53,833 nt of DNA. Origin: Bradyrhizobium sp. (GTDB lineage: Bacteria; Pseudomonadota; Alphaproteobacteria; Rhizobiales; Xanthobacteraceae). The stretch is taken from assembly GCF_030654605.1 (NCBI RefSeq), contig NZ_JAURXB010000183.1, positions 1 to 53,833 on the forward strand, in the 5' to 3' direction. The stretch's first letter is position 1; every line of letters starts with the position of its first letter. This document shows, in pieces, positions 16,022 to 24,613 of this stretch. A program made the position numbers and the translations under genes. Below the pieces are notes generated by a model. It was given only the letters and a program-made list of their open reading frames with translations. It ran no database searches and had not been told where the DNA came from.

Positions 16022-17452
16022 TTACGCGGCGTTGTAACCCGCGACCGCCTTCACCTCGAGATATTCCTCCAGGCCGTACTTGCCCCACTCGCGGCCGTTG
16101 CCGGACTGCTTGTAGCCGCCGAACGGCGCGGTGCGGTCGTTGGGCTGGCCCTGCAGGTTGACGTTGCCGGCGCGGATCCGGCGACCGACCTTGCGGGCAT
16201 GCTCGACGGTATCGGCGAAGACATAACCGGCCAGGCCATACGGCGTGTCGTTGGCGATCTTGACGGCGTCTTCCTCGTCCTTGGCGCCGAGGATGGTGAG
16301 CACGGGTCCGAAGATTTCCTCCCGCGCGATCGTCATGTCGTTGGTGACGTCGGCGAAGATGGTCGGGCGCACGTAGAAGCCCTTGTTGACGCCTTCCGGC
16401 AGGCCGGGGCCGCCGGCGACCAGAGTGGCACCTTCGTCGATGCCCTTCTGGATCAGGGTCTGGATCTTGTCCCACTGGATGCGGGATACGACCGGGCCGA
16501 TGGTGGTGCCTTCGGCGCGGGGATCGCCCGCCTTGGTCTTGTCGGCCACGCTCTTCGCGATCGCGGCGACTTCCTTCATCTTCGACAGCGGCACGATCAT
16601 GCGGGACGGCGCGTTGCAGGACTGTCCGGAATTGTTGAACATGTGCATGACGCCGCCGGTGACGGCCTTGGCGAGGTCGGCGCCTTCCAGGATGACGTTC
16701 GGCGACTTGCCGCCGAGTTCCTGGCTGACGCGCTTGACCGTGGGGGCGGCACGCTTGGCGACATCGACACCGGCGCGGGTCGAGCCGGTGAACGAGATCA
16801 TGTCGATGTCGGGATGCTCGCTCATGGCGGCGCCGACCTCGGGCCCGAGGCCGTTGATCAGGTTGAACACGCCCTTCGGCACGCCGGCTTCATGGAGGAT
16901 TTCCGCGAAGATCAGCGCCGAGGTCGGGGTGAATTCCGACGGCTTCAGGATCATGGTGCAGCCGGCGGCGAGCGCGGGCGCCACCTTGCAGGCGATCTGG
17001 TTGAGCGGCCAGTTCCACGGCGTGATCATGCCGATGACGCCGACGGGCTCGCGCACCACCATGGCGGAGCCGACCGGTTCCTCGAAATGATAGTTCTTCA
17101 GCACTTCCAGGGTGGAGGCAATATGGCCGAGGCCGGCGCCGGCCTGCAGCCTTTCCGCCATCGGCAGCGGCGCGCCCATCTCGTCGGACACGGCGGCGCC
17201 GATGTCCTTCATGCGGGTCTTGTAGACCTCCATGACCTTGGTCAGCAGCGCGACGCGCTCCTCGCGACTGGTCTGCGAATAGGTCTCGAAGGCGCGCCTG
17301 GCGGCGGCAACCGCCTTGTCGACGTCGGCCTTGGATCCCAGCGCAACCTCATACATCGCCTCTTCGGTCGCCGGATTGACGACCGGGGTGGACTTCTTGA
17401 CGGCGGGATCGACCCAGGCGCCATCGATGTAGAATTGCATGCGGTTGACCAT
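16022..17452 (-). CDS. NAD(P)-dependent aldehyde dehydrogenase
   Basis: A 476-residue ALDH-superfamily enzyme oxidising an aldehyde to an acid. The motifs are complete: PWNWPLNQIACKVAPALAAG near 145, FTGSTRAG at 221-228, ELGGKSPNVILEGAD with general base E245, SGQSCNAPSR with nucleophile C279, and EIFGPVLTI near 380. I chose ATG 17452 because AGAGG precedes it by about eight bases; an upstream extension of 50 codons lacks support. The substrate is open: 2-oxoglutarate semialdehyde would fit the neighbouring sugar-acid genes, but the sequence is equally like general betaine/acyl aldehyde dehydrogenases. A strong terminator follows. Confidence 0.92.
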   Translation of the reverse strand: MVNRMQFYIDGAWVDPAVKKSTPVVNPATEEAMYEVALGSKADVDKAVAAARRAFETYSQTSREERVALLTKVMEVYKTRMKDIGAAVSDEMGAPLPMAERLQAGAGLGHIASTLEVLKNYHFEEPVGSAMVVREPVGVIGMITPWNWPLNQIACKVAPALAAGCTMILKPSEFTPTSALIFAEILHEAGVPKGVFNLINGLGPEVGAAMSEHPDIDMISFTGSTRAGVDVAKRAAPTVKRVSQELGGKSPNVILEGADLAKAVTGGVMHMFNNSGQSCNAPSRMIVPLSKMKEVAAIAKSVADKTKAGDPRAEGTTIGPVVSRIQWDKIQTLIQKGIDEGATLVAGGPGLPEGVNKGFYVRPTIFADVTNDMTIAREEIFGPVLTILGAKDEEDAVKIANDTPYGLAGYVFADTVEHARKVGRRIRAGNVNLQGQPNDRTAPFGGYKQSGNGREWGKYGLEEYLEVKAVAGYNAA

Positions 17453-17610
17453 CGGAAACCTCTTTATTTCGAAGTAAATGGAGGAGGAACGGAGCGTTCG
17501 GCAGGCATCCTTGCACGAAAGCCGGGGGAATTGAACCGCCATATGCGGGACGCCGCGATGCGGCAGGCGCGGAATATAGGGTGAGGTTCGTGATGGAAGC
17601 AAGACGCTCC

Positions 17611-17728
17611 GTCGCCCCGGCGAACGCCGGGGCCCATACGCCGTGTCCTCACGTTTTTGCGCAAACGATAGACGCCTTCTAAACCATTACCGCCGCGGAG
17701 TATGGGTCCCTGCTTTCGCAGGGACGAC
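17611..17728. repeat. Dispersed palindromic repeat, family B copy 5
   Basis: A 118-base element with ends GTCGCCCCGGCGAACGCCGG and GCTTTCGCAGGGACGAC. The arms have drifted from each other. It lies just after the AceE-like gene, in the codirectional gap before the aldehyde dehydrogenase. Confidence 0.85.
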
Positions 17729-17731
17729 AGG

Positions 17732-20101
17732 CTATACCGCCATTTTGCGGTGCCGCACCGGGGCGCCCGCCGTGAGGCTTTCGGCGGCATCGATGATGGC
17801 GTTGGCGTCCATGCCGTGGTGGCGGTAGAGGTCGGGAATCGAGCCGGTCTGGCCGAAATGCTCGACGCCGAGCGCCTCGACGCGGTGGCCGCGGACGCTG
17901 CCGAGCCAGCCCAGCGTGGCCGGGTGGCCATCGATCACGGTGACGATGCCGCAATCGCGCGGCAGCGGCGCCAGCAGTTTTTCGACGTGGCTGAGGTGTT
18001 GCACCCCACGGCGGTCGCGGCGCAATTTTCGCGCCGAGGTCCAGCCCGCATGCAGCCGGTCGGCCGAGGTCACCGCGAGCAGGCCGACGTCGCGGCGGCT
18101 CTCGCCGATCAGGCCGATCGCCTCGATCGCCTCCGGCGCCACCGCGCCGGTGTAGGCGACCACCGCCTCGCAGTTCTCGCCGGGTTTTCGCAACCAATAG
18201 GCGCCATCGGTGATGCTGCGTTGCAGCTCCGGCGTCATGATCCGTTGCGGCTGGTCGATGGTGCGGGTCGACAGCCGCAAATAGACCGAACCGCCCTCGC
18301 CCGTTTCCTCGCGCTGCATGTGCTGGAATCCCCAGCCCATCATCACGGAGAGTTCATCGACGAAGGCCGGCTCGAACGAGGCGAGGCCATCCTGCGCCAT
18401 GCCGATCAGCGGCGTTGCGATCGACTGGTGCGCGCCGCCTTCCGGCGACAACGTCATGCCCGATGGCGTCGCCGCCACCATGAAGCGGGCGTCCTGGTAG
18501 CAGGCATAATTCAGGGCATCGAGGCCGCGCTGGATGAAGGGATCGTACAAAGTGGCAACCGGCAGCAGCCGCTCGCCGTTGATGGCATGCGACAGCCCCA
18601 GCGCGGACATCAGGATGAACAGGTTCATCTCGGCGATGCCGAGCTCGATGTGCTGTCCCTTGGGCGAAAAGTCCCAGTTGAAGGTCGACGGGATCTTCTC
18701 GCTGCGGAACAGGTCGGCCTTCTCGGCGCGCGCGAACAGCCCGCGGCGGTTGACCCAGGCGCCGAGATTGGTCGAGACCGTGACGTCGGGCGACGCGGTG
18801 ACGATGCGCGCCGCCAGCGCGCTGTCGCCGCGTGCGAGTTCGTTGAGCACCAGCCCAAATCCCTGCTGCGTGGACATCTGCGGCGATGGCTTGAAGGACA
18901 GTCGCTCGGGGACGTCGATGACGGGTGCGGTCAGCCGGCGGCGGCCGTCGCGGTTGAACGGCGCATCGGCCAGAAAGGCTTCCAGCACCGCCGGATCCTG
19001 CGCGAGACCCTCGAATTTCTCCCACTCATGGCCGGCGCGGATGTTCTGCGCGACGCGCCACTTTTCCATCTGGGTCACCGTCATCAGCCCGGCATGGTTG
19101 TCCTTGTGGCCCTGGAACGGCAGGCCGATACCCTTGATGGTGTAGGCGATGAAGCAGACCGGGCGGTCGTGATCAACAGACTCGAACGCCTCGATCATGC
19201 TGGCCATGTCATGGCCGCCGAGATTGGACATCAGCGCCAGCAACTCGTCGTCGCTGCGCCGCCCGATCAGCTGCGACACCGCGCCCTGGTCGCCGATCTC
19301 GTCGTCGAGATGTTTTCGAAATGCCGCGCCGCCCTGGAAACACAGCGCCGCATACATCGCGTTCGGGCAGGCATCGATCCAGCCTCTCAGCGCCGCGCCG
19401 CCGGGCTCGGCGAACGCCGCCTGCATCAGACGCCCGTATTTCACGATCACCACGTCCCACCCGAAATTGCGGAACATGGATTCGAACTTTTCCCACAGCC
19501 CCTCGCGCACCACCGCGTCGAGGCTCTGCCTGTTGTAATCGACCACCCACCAGGTGTTGCGCAGGCCGTGCTTCCAGCCTTCCAGCAGCGCCTCGAAGAT
19601 ATTGCCCTCGTCCATCTCGGCGTCGCCGACCAGCGCGATCATCCGCCCCTCCGGGCGGTCCTTCATCCAGCCATGTGCCTTGACGTAATCCTGCACCAGC
19701 GAAGAGAACAGCGTCTGCGCCACGCCGAGGCCGACCGAGCCGGTGGAGAAATCGACGTCGTCGGTGTCCTTGGTGCGCGACGGATAGGATTGCGCGCCCC
19801 TGAAGCCGCGAAAGTTTTCCAGCTTCTCGCGGGTCTGGTGCCCGAACAGATACTGGATGGCATGGAACACGGGACTGGCATGCGGCTTCACCGCAACGCG
19901 GTCCTCCGGCTTCAGCACCGAGAAATACAGCGCCGACATGATGGTGGCGAGCGAGGCCGACGAGGCCTGGTGGCCGCCGACCTTGAGCCCGTCGGCATTG
20001 GGCCTGATGTGGTTGGCGTGGTGGATGGTCCACGACGACAGCCACAGCACCTTGCGGGCCAGCGCGGACAGGGTTTCGAGGCGTGCGGGATCGATCGGCA
20101 T
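17732..20101 (-). CDS. AceE-like 2-oxoacid dehydrogenase E1 / transketolase-family protein
   Basis: A 789-residue thiamine-diphosphate enzyme of the homodimeric E1 type (alpha and beta parts fused). The TPP motif runs from GDAEMDEGN at 159 to the closing Asn in WWVVDYN (N190). The pyrimidine-domain segment HIELGIAEMNLFILMSALGL and a C-terminal transketolase domain follow. It is shorter than PDH E1 AceE (about 890 residues). No E2 or E3 gene is adjacent. Its only partner is the divergent Lrp-type regulator, recalling Pseudomonas MdeB/MdeR, where the E1 acts on 2-oxobutyrate. By that analogy a branched or short-chain 2-oxo acid from amino-acid breakdown is likely; this is inference. Confidence 0.85.
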   Translation of the reverse strand: MPIDPARLETLSALARKVLWLSSWTIHHANHIRPNADGLKVGGHQASSASLATIMSALYFSVLKPEDRVAVKPHASPVFHAIQYLFGHQTREKLENFRGFRGAQSYPSRTKDTDDVDFSTGSVGLGVAQTLFSSLVQDYVKAHGWMKDRPEGRMIALVGDAEMDEGNIFEALLEGWKHGLRNTWWVVDYNRQSLDAVVREGLWEKFESMFRNFGWDVVIVKYGRLMQAAFAEPGGAALRGWIDACPNAMYAALCFQGGAAFRKHLDDEIGDQGAVSQLIGRRSDDELLALMSNLGGHDMASMIEAFESVDHDRPVCFIAYTIKGIGLPFQGHKDNHAGLMTVTQMEKWRVAQNIRAGHEWEKFEGLAQDPAVLEAFLADAPFNRDGRRRLTAPVIDVPERLSFKPSPQMSTQQGFGLVLNELARGDSALAARIVTASPDVTVSTNLGAWVNRRGLFARAEKADLFRSEKIPSTFNWDFSPKGQHIELGIAEMNLFILMSALGLSHAINGERLLPVATLYDPFIQRGLDALNYACYQDARFMVAATPSGMTLSPEGGAHQSIATPLIGMAQDGLASFEPAFVDELSVMMGWGFQHMQREETGEGGSVYLRLSTRTIDQPQRIMTPELQRSITDGAYWLRKPGENCEAVVAYTGAVAPEAIEAIGLIGESRRDVGLLAVTSADRLHAGWTSARKLRRDRRGVQHLSHVEKLLAPLPRDCGIVTVIDGHPATLGWLGSVRGHRVEALGVEHFGQTGSIPDLYRHHGMDANAIIDAAESLTAGAPVRHRKMAV

Positions 20102-20191
20102 GGCAATACTCCCGGCAGGGCGAAATATCCGGAAAGATTAACGCTTTGGCCGCCCTCAAAAATCTCAAATTTCCGCGACATACCTGCCAAT

Positions 20192-20210
20192 ATTGGGATA
20201 AAATCCCAAT
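20192..20210. promoter_or_regulatory. Lrp-family operator palindrome
   Basis: A perfect 19-base palindrome, ATTGGGAT-AAA-ATCCCAAT, sits in the 138-base gap between the divergent E1-like and Lrp-type genes. An identical half-site, ATCCCAAT, recurs at 20234-20241 over the regulator's own start codon. This is the arrangement expected for a local Lrp/AsnC regulator controlling both genes. Confidence 0.7.
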
Positions 20211-20233
20211 CCAGAGCCCAGTGAACCGAGTCT

Positions 20234-20241
20234 ATCCCAAT
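20234..20241. promoter_or_regulatory. Third Lrp-type half-site overlapping the regulator start codon
   Basis: ATCCCAAT repeats the right arm of the palindrome 31 bases away (start to start), about three helical turns. Its last two bases are the first two of the ATG. Binding here would block initiation and suggests negative autoregulation. Confidence 0.5.
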
Positions 20242-20701
20242 GCACGCCCTCGATGCCATCGACCGCAAGATCCTCACCCAACTGCAATCCGACGGCCGCA
20301 CCACCATGCAGGAACTGGCCAACAAGGTCGGCCTGTCGGTGTCGCCATGCCATCGCCGTGTCAAGCTGCTGGAACAGCGCGGCGTCATCACGCGCTATAT
20401 CGCCACCGTCGACCAGAAATCCCTGGGGCTCCACGTCAGCGTCTTCATCTCGATCAAACTGGCGCGGCAGAAGGAGGAAGACCTCAACCGCTTTGCCAAG
20501 GCGATCTCGAAATGGGACGAGGTGCTGGAATGCTATCTGATGACCGGCAATCGCGACTATCTGCTGCGCGTGGTCGCCGCCGACCTGTCATCCTACGAAG
20601 CGTTCCTGAAAAACAAGTTGACCCGCCTCGACGGCATCGCCTCGATCGAGTCGAGTTTTGCGCTAAGCCAGGTTAAATATTCCATCGCACTGCCGGTTTG
20701 A
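20240..20701 (+). CDS. Lrp/AsnC family transcriptional regulator
   Basis: A 153-residue leucine-responsive-type regulator. The N-terminal helix-turn-helix is LDAIDRKILTQLQSDGR, then LANKVGLSVSPCHRRVKLLE. The C-terminal RAM ligand domain contains VFISIKLARQKEEDLNRFAK, ECYLMTGNRDYLLRVVAADL and a final SSFALSQVKYSIALPV. The length is standard. It is divergent from the E1-like gene, with an ATTGGGAT/ATCCCAAT palindrome and an extra half-site over its ATG, so it probably senses an amino acid or 2-oxo acid and controls that gene and itself. Confidence 0.93.
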   Translation: MHALDAIDRKILTQLQSDGRTTMQELANKVGLSVSPCHRRVKLLEQRGVITRYIATVDQKSLGLHVSVFISIKLARQKEEDLNRFAKAISKWDEVLECYLMTGNRDYLLRVVAADLSSYEAFLKNKLTRLDGIASIESSFALSQVKYSIALPV

Positions 20702-20718
20702 GCCACGCTCCATCATCC

Positions 20719-20858
20719 GTCGTCCCGGCGAACGCCGGGACCCATAATCCCGGTCATCTGTTGTTGAAGGAAGCCGTCGACCATCATGCCATGCAACTTC
20801 CGCCCCGGCGTATGGGTCCCGGATCAGCACTCGCTTGCGCTCGCTTGTCCGGGACGAC
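20719..20858. repeat. Dispersed palindromic repeat, family B copy 6, with extra insert
   Basis: A 140-base element with ends GTCGTCCCGGCGAACGCCGG and TGTCCGGGACGAC. It is about 22 bases longer than the other copies because the right arm is interrupted by ATCAGCACTCGCTTGCGCTC. It fills most of the 307-base gap between the Lrp-type gene and the next small gene; nothing else is recognisable there. Confidence 0.8.
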
Positions 20859-21008
20859 GTGGAGGAACCGGAGTGAGATGAGTCCCCGTTCCAACTGTTG
20901 GATGTTTGCAACACTCCGCGCGTGAATTTCCAGCGTCACAATCGCGCCGCACGAAAAACCAATTCGAAAATGCAACTGCCCGTTTCGACGCAAATCAGGG
21001 GACACTGA

Positions 21009-21245
21009 ATGCGGCAAGCACGACTTTCGATAAACGGCGATGGGCAGCCGGATGGATACACTTTCTTCTTTCAGATCGCGACCGATGGCGAACGGCGCGC
21101 CTGTTGCGTCAAGGTAGACGCGCCTGACATACATGAGGCGTCGGCGCTGTTTCGGGAGAAATGGCCCATCATCGAGTCGATGGCGCGCGACGGCATCAAG
21201 ACGGGCACCGTCGAAGACGGTGTCATTACGCTCGTGATGCCTTGA
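21009..21245 (+). CDS. Small hypothetical protein (78 residues)
   Basis: An ATG at 21009 has AGGGGA eight bases upstream, a good ribosome-binding site. The 78-residue product reads as a compact beta-alpha domain (GYTFFFQIATDGERRACCVK, then HEASALFREKWPIIESMARD) ending in strand VEDGVITLVMP. There is no signal peptide or membrane segment. I do not recognise the family. It stands alone between two palindromic repeats. Confidence 0.6.
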   Translation: MRQARLSINGDGQPDGYTFFFQIATDGERRACCVKVDAPDIHEASALFREKWPIIESMARDGIKTGTVEDGVITLVMP

Positions 21246-21265
21246 CGGGTGCTTGCCAGCGCGGA

Positions 21266-21357
21266 CCGTAGGGTGGGCAAGGGCGCCCTTGCGCCGTGCC
21301 CACCATCACCTGCACGATGCGAGATGGTGGGCACGCTTACGCTGTGCCCACCCTGCG
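21266..21357. repeat. Dispersed palindromic repeat, family E
   Basis: A 92-base element with CCGTAGGGTGGGCA on the left and TGTGCCCACCCTGCG on the right, plus inner GTGCCCACCAT and ATGGTGGGCAC arms. It lies between a small plus-strand gene and the convergent FAH-family gene. Confidence 0.75.
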
Positions 21358-21365
21358 AAGCAGCC

Positions 21366-22538
21366 TTACAGAATCTTCCGCTTCGCCAGGTTTCGCATCA
21401 ATTCGCCGATGCCGAAGGTCCAGGGTTCGCACTCATCGCTGGTGCGCATGCGGTTGACCAGTTTGCCGAGTTGGGGCGCGGATATCGTGACGATATCGTC
21501 GCGCTTGTGCGTAAACCCCTCGCCCGGCGCATCGCGGTCTTTCACCGGCGCGAACATGGTGCCGAGGAACAGCGCAAAACCATCGGGATATTGATGCACC
21601 GGCCCGATGGTCTGGGCGACCAGGTCGGTGGGGTCGCGGCTGATCTTGCTGATCGACGAATGACCATCGAGCACGAAACCGTCCTGCCCCTTCACCGTCA
21701 ATCCGACGTCCATCTTGCGCACATCGTCCAGCGAAAAGCCGGTGTCGAACAGCCGCAGCAGCGGGCCGACGGCGCAGGAGGCGTTGTTGTCCTTGGCCTT
21801 CGACAACAGCAGCGCCGAGCGTCCCTCGAAGTCCCGCAGATTGACATCGTTGCCGAGCATCGCGCCGACAATCGCGCCGCGGCTCGACACCGCCAGCACC
21901 ACCTCCGGCTCCGGATTGTTCCAGGTCGATTTCGGATGCAGGCCGGCGTCCATGCCTGTTCCGACCGAGGACAGCGTCGGCGCCTTGGTGAAGACTTCCG
22001 CGTCGGGTCCGATGCCGACCTCCAGATACTGGCTCCAGGCGTTTTGATCGATCAGCACCGCCTTCAGCTTCATCGCTTCCGGCGACCCCGGCTTGAGCTT
22101 TGTGAGATCGTCGCCGACCAGCCGCACCACTTCCTTGCGGATCGCTTCCGCCGAGGCCGGGTTGCCGCGCGCCCGCTCCTCGATCACGCGCTCGAGCATC
22201 GAGATCGCGAAGGTGACACCCGCCGCTTTCAGCACCTGCAGGTCGAGCGGCGCCAGCAGCCAGGGTTTTGTCCGGTCGCGGCGATCGGGCGGCGTGTTGG
22301 CAACGATGCTGTCGAGATCGCCGATCCGCATCCCCGCGGTTCCACGCAGCGCGGCCGCCGGGTTGGCTTCCTCGCACAGTGCGCTCACGGTGGAGAACCG
22401 CGCGCTGACGTCGAACACGCCGTCATGGCGAACCGCGACCACGGCCGGGCCTGCCAGGTCAGGCACCCAGACCCGCCCCACCAACGTGCCGCTGGCGCCG
22501 TCTTCCGGCAGGACGTCCTTTGAGGTCAGCGCGATCAT
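21366..22538 (-). CDS. Fumarylacetoacetate hydrolase (FAH) family protein, XylX-like
   Basis: A 390-residue FAH-fold protein. The metal-site glutamates lie in NNPEPEVVLAVSSRG, with Asp in MLGNDVN. The N-terminal part (LVGRVWVPD) and GVTFAISMLERVIEERARGN resemble Caulobacter XylX, which dehydrates 2-keto-3-deoxy-pentonate to 2-oxoglutarate semialdehyde. That role fits the dehydratase, lactonase and aldehyde dehydrogenase genes 4-11 kb away, but similarity was judged by eye. Start ATG 22538 is supported by GGGGAGACGG. A C-C bond hydrolase role is the alternative. Confidence 0.82.
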   Translation of the reverse strand: MIALTSKDVLPEDGASGTLVGRVWVPDLAGPAVVAVRHDGVFDVSARFSTVSALCEEANPAAALRGTAGMRIGDLDSIVANTPPDRRDRTKPWLLAPLDLQVLKAAGVTFAISMLERVIEERARGNPASAEAIRKEVVRLVGDDLTKLKPGSPEAMKLKAVLIDQNAWSQYLEVGIGPDAEVFTKAPTLSSVGTGMDAGLHPKSTWNNPEPEVVLAVSSRGAIVGAMLGNDVNLRDFEGRSALLLSKAKDNNASCAVGPLLRLFDTGFSLDDVRKMDVGLTVKGQDGFVLDGHSSISKISRDPTDLVAQTIGPVHQYPDGFALFLGTMFAPVKDRDAPGEGFTHKRDDIVTISAPQLGKLVNRMRTSDECEPWTFGIGELMRNLAKRKIL

Positions 22539-22651
22539 GTTCCGTCTCCCCTTGCCACTCAATTTTTATCACTCTATCGCCACGGCCTCAAAATAGACAG
22601 TTGGCGAATGCTTGCGCGACGCCACGGCGGCCGCCTCCTCTGGTGCGCCAA

Positions 22652-23353
22652 CTAGCCGTATGGAATCTCCGCCAGCCGCCACACGCCAAGGCTCTTGTCG
22701 CGCCAGCCGCCGCCGGCCTCCTGGCAATTCTCGTTGAGCAATTCAACGGGCGGCCCCCAATTGAACGGCGCGCGCTCAAAATTCAGCGCGCGCCAGTCGC
22801 CGTCCTCGCAGTCGGCGTTGCCCTGCCATTCCGGGAACGTGGTCGCGATCAGCCACATCGCGCCGGACGCCTGAAAATTTGCCACCGCGCGCCCGATATT
22901 GGCAAACGACAGATGCACCAGGCAGTCCCGGCACAGGATGGCGTCGCACCGCGGCAGAGGTTCCGACGTGATATCGGCGAGATGATACTCGCCGGTGACT
23001 TCGCCTGACGCGGCGCGGTCCCGCAGCCGCGCGATCAGTTCAGGCACGATGTCGACCCCGACATAGCGCACGCCGAGATCGGCCTGGTTGATCCAGCCGG
23101 CATCGCCGCAGGGCGCATCGAGCAGCGAGGTCACGCCGAGCCTTTGAAAAAGCCCTGATAATTCCGCGCGCAGCACCGCGGTGGCGTCCAGTTCCGAACC
23201 GAGCCCGGATGTTGAGGCCACAGCACCCCACAGATTGGTGTCGTGAATGCGCCGGAAGCGCTGCGCCAGATCGAGACCCGCGAAAGATTCCCGGTCATCG
23301 ACAAAGCGCTGATGCGCGAGCACGGGCGGACGATCGGAATCATCAGGGGTCAT
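22652..23353 (-). CDS. Class I SAM-dependent methyltransferase
   Basis: A 233-residue Rossmann-fold methyltransferase. Motif I is SLLDAPCGDAGWI near residue 75, the acidic strand 2 end is YVGVDIVPELI, and motif IV is DAILCRDCLVHLSFANI. The DAPCGDAGW form with NLWG near the N-terminus is seen in small-molecule or glycan methyltransferases of rhizobia. The acceptor is unknown. It is not overlapped by its neighbours, and a family D repeat separates it from the upstream alcohol dehydrogenase. Confidence 0.85.
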   Translation of the reverse strand: MTPDDSDRPPVLAHQRFVDDRESFAGLDLAQRFRRIHDTNLWGAVASTSGLGSELDATAVLRAELSGLFQRLGVTSLLDAPCGDAGWINQADLGVRYVGVDIVPELIARLRDRAASGEVTGEYHLADITSEPLPRCDAILCRDCLVHLSFANIGRAVANFQASGAMWLIATTFPEWQGNADCEDGDWRALNFERAPFNWGPPVELLNENCQEAGGGWRDKSLGVWRLAEIPYG

Positions 23354-23372
23354 GGCGCATCATAGCGCACTG

Positions 23373-23472
23373 CCCTCACCCTGGGGAGCGTCCACTTGGA
23401 CGCGTCTCGAAGGGTGAGAGATACGGGCTCTCATGGTTCGAGACGCGCGAAGACGCGCTCCTCACCATGAGG
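23373..23472. repeat. Dispersed palindromic repeat, family D copy 1
   Basis: A 100-base element with CCCTCACCCTGGGGAGCG on the left and GCGCTCCTCACCATGAGG on the right, and inner GCGTCTCGAAGG and GGTTCGAGACGC arms. A second copy lies at 29391. Confidence 0.8.
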
Positions 23473-23482
23473 AAGCTGCGGC

Positions 23483-24565
23483 CTACCGCCACGGCTCGAC
23501 GATGATCTTGGTGTGGCGCCCCGGATTGGCGAGATCGGCGAACGCCTGGGCAACCCCGTCGATCCCGACAGTCGCGGTGACCAGCGCGGCGGCGTCGACT
23601 TGCCCCTCCGCGATCAGGCGCAGCGAATGGGCGAATTCGTCGGGCGTGTAGCCCAGCACATATTGAACGTTCAGTTCCTTCATGATGCCGAGCATCGGTT
23701 CGGAGCGGTCGGATTCCATGCAGACGCCGACCACGACGATGCGGGCGTCGCGCGGCGCGCCCTCGAACACCTGCTGGATCAGGCCGGGAATGCCGACGCA
23801 TTCGAAGATCAGCGCGGGCTTCAGCGCCGGCAACAGGGCCTGCAATGGCGGTCGCGCCGCCTTCTGTTCCGGCGACATCGCGGCATGCTCGGCCCAGGTC
23901 GCATAAGGCTGCGTGCGCGCGGGATCGACCACGATGTCGGCGCCCATCTTCTCCGCCAGCGCGCGGCGCGCCGGCGAATAATCCGCGGCGACGATCGGGT
24001 GCAACTCCTTCAGCTTCAGCGCCGCGATCACCGCCAGCCCGACCGGGCCGCAGCCGATCACCAGCGGCACCTCGTCGCCCCTCACATTGGCCTTGGCGAC
24101 GGCGTGAACGCCGACCGCGAGCGGCTCGGTCAAGGCGGCGTGCTCCGCCGCGAGGCCATTCGGCACCTCCAGCAGCAGCGCCTCGCTGAGCAGCATGCGC
24201 TCGGCATAGCCGCCGGGATTGTCGTTGGAATAGCCGATGCCCTGCGGGCCTTCCGCCGTCAGCAGCGCCGGCAGCGAGCAGACGCGGGTGCCGGCTTTCA
24301 GCCTGCGCTCCGTACCCGGCCCGTAATCGAGGATCTCGCAGCAGAATTCATGGCCGAACACGATGTCGCGCGAAAGGTCCATCGGCTTGCGCCCGGGGAA
24401 ATGCTTCGCCAGCTCGACCATGCGATGCGCATGCTTGCGCGCGTGCAGGTCGGAACCGCAGATGCCGCAGGCCAGCGTCCTGACCAGCACCTGCCCCGAA
24501 GCCGGCTTCGGCTCGGGCAGCGCATCGACCACGATCTCGCCGTTCCTGAAGATGGCTGCGCGCAT
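23483..24565 (-). CDS. Zinc-dependent medium-chain alcohol dehydrogenase
   Basis: A 360-residue MDR-family oxidoreductase. The catalytic zinc ligands fall in CGICGSDLH (C33, C36 region) and FGHEFC (H72, E73). The nucleotide-binding motif is LVIGCGPVGLAVIAALK. The four-cysteine structural zinc lobe is replaced by an insert (CSLPALLTAEGPQGIGYSND), as in some MDR subfamilies. The substrate is an unknown alcohol or polyol. It is codirectional with the methyltransferase, but a repeat lies between them. Confidence 0.9.
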   Translation of the reverse strand: MRAAIFRNGEIVVDALPEPKPASGQVLVRTLACGICGSDLHARKHAHRMVELAKHFPGRKPMDLSRDIVFGHEFCCEILDYGPGTERRLKAGTRVCSLPALLTAEGPQGIGYSNDNPGGYAERMLLSEALLLEVPNGLAAEHAALTEPLAVGVHAVAKANVRGDEVPLVIGCGPVGLAVIAALKLKELHPIVAADYSPARRALAEKMGADIVVDPARTQPYATWAEHAAMSPEQKAARPPLQALLPALKPALIFECVGIPGLIQQVFEGAPRDARIVVVGVCMESDRSEPMLGIMKELNVQYVLGYTPDEFAHSLRLIAEGQVDAAALVTATVGIDGVAQAFADLANPGRHTKIIVEPWR

Positions 24566-24613
24566 CGGCGTTTCCTTCGCGTTCTTGTTATTGCCGTGTT
24601 CAGCCCCGGGCCT

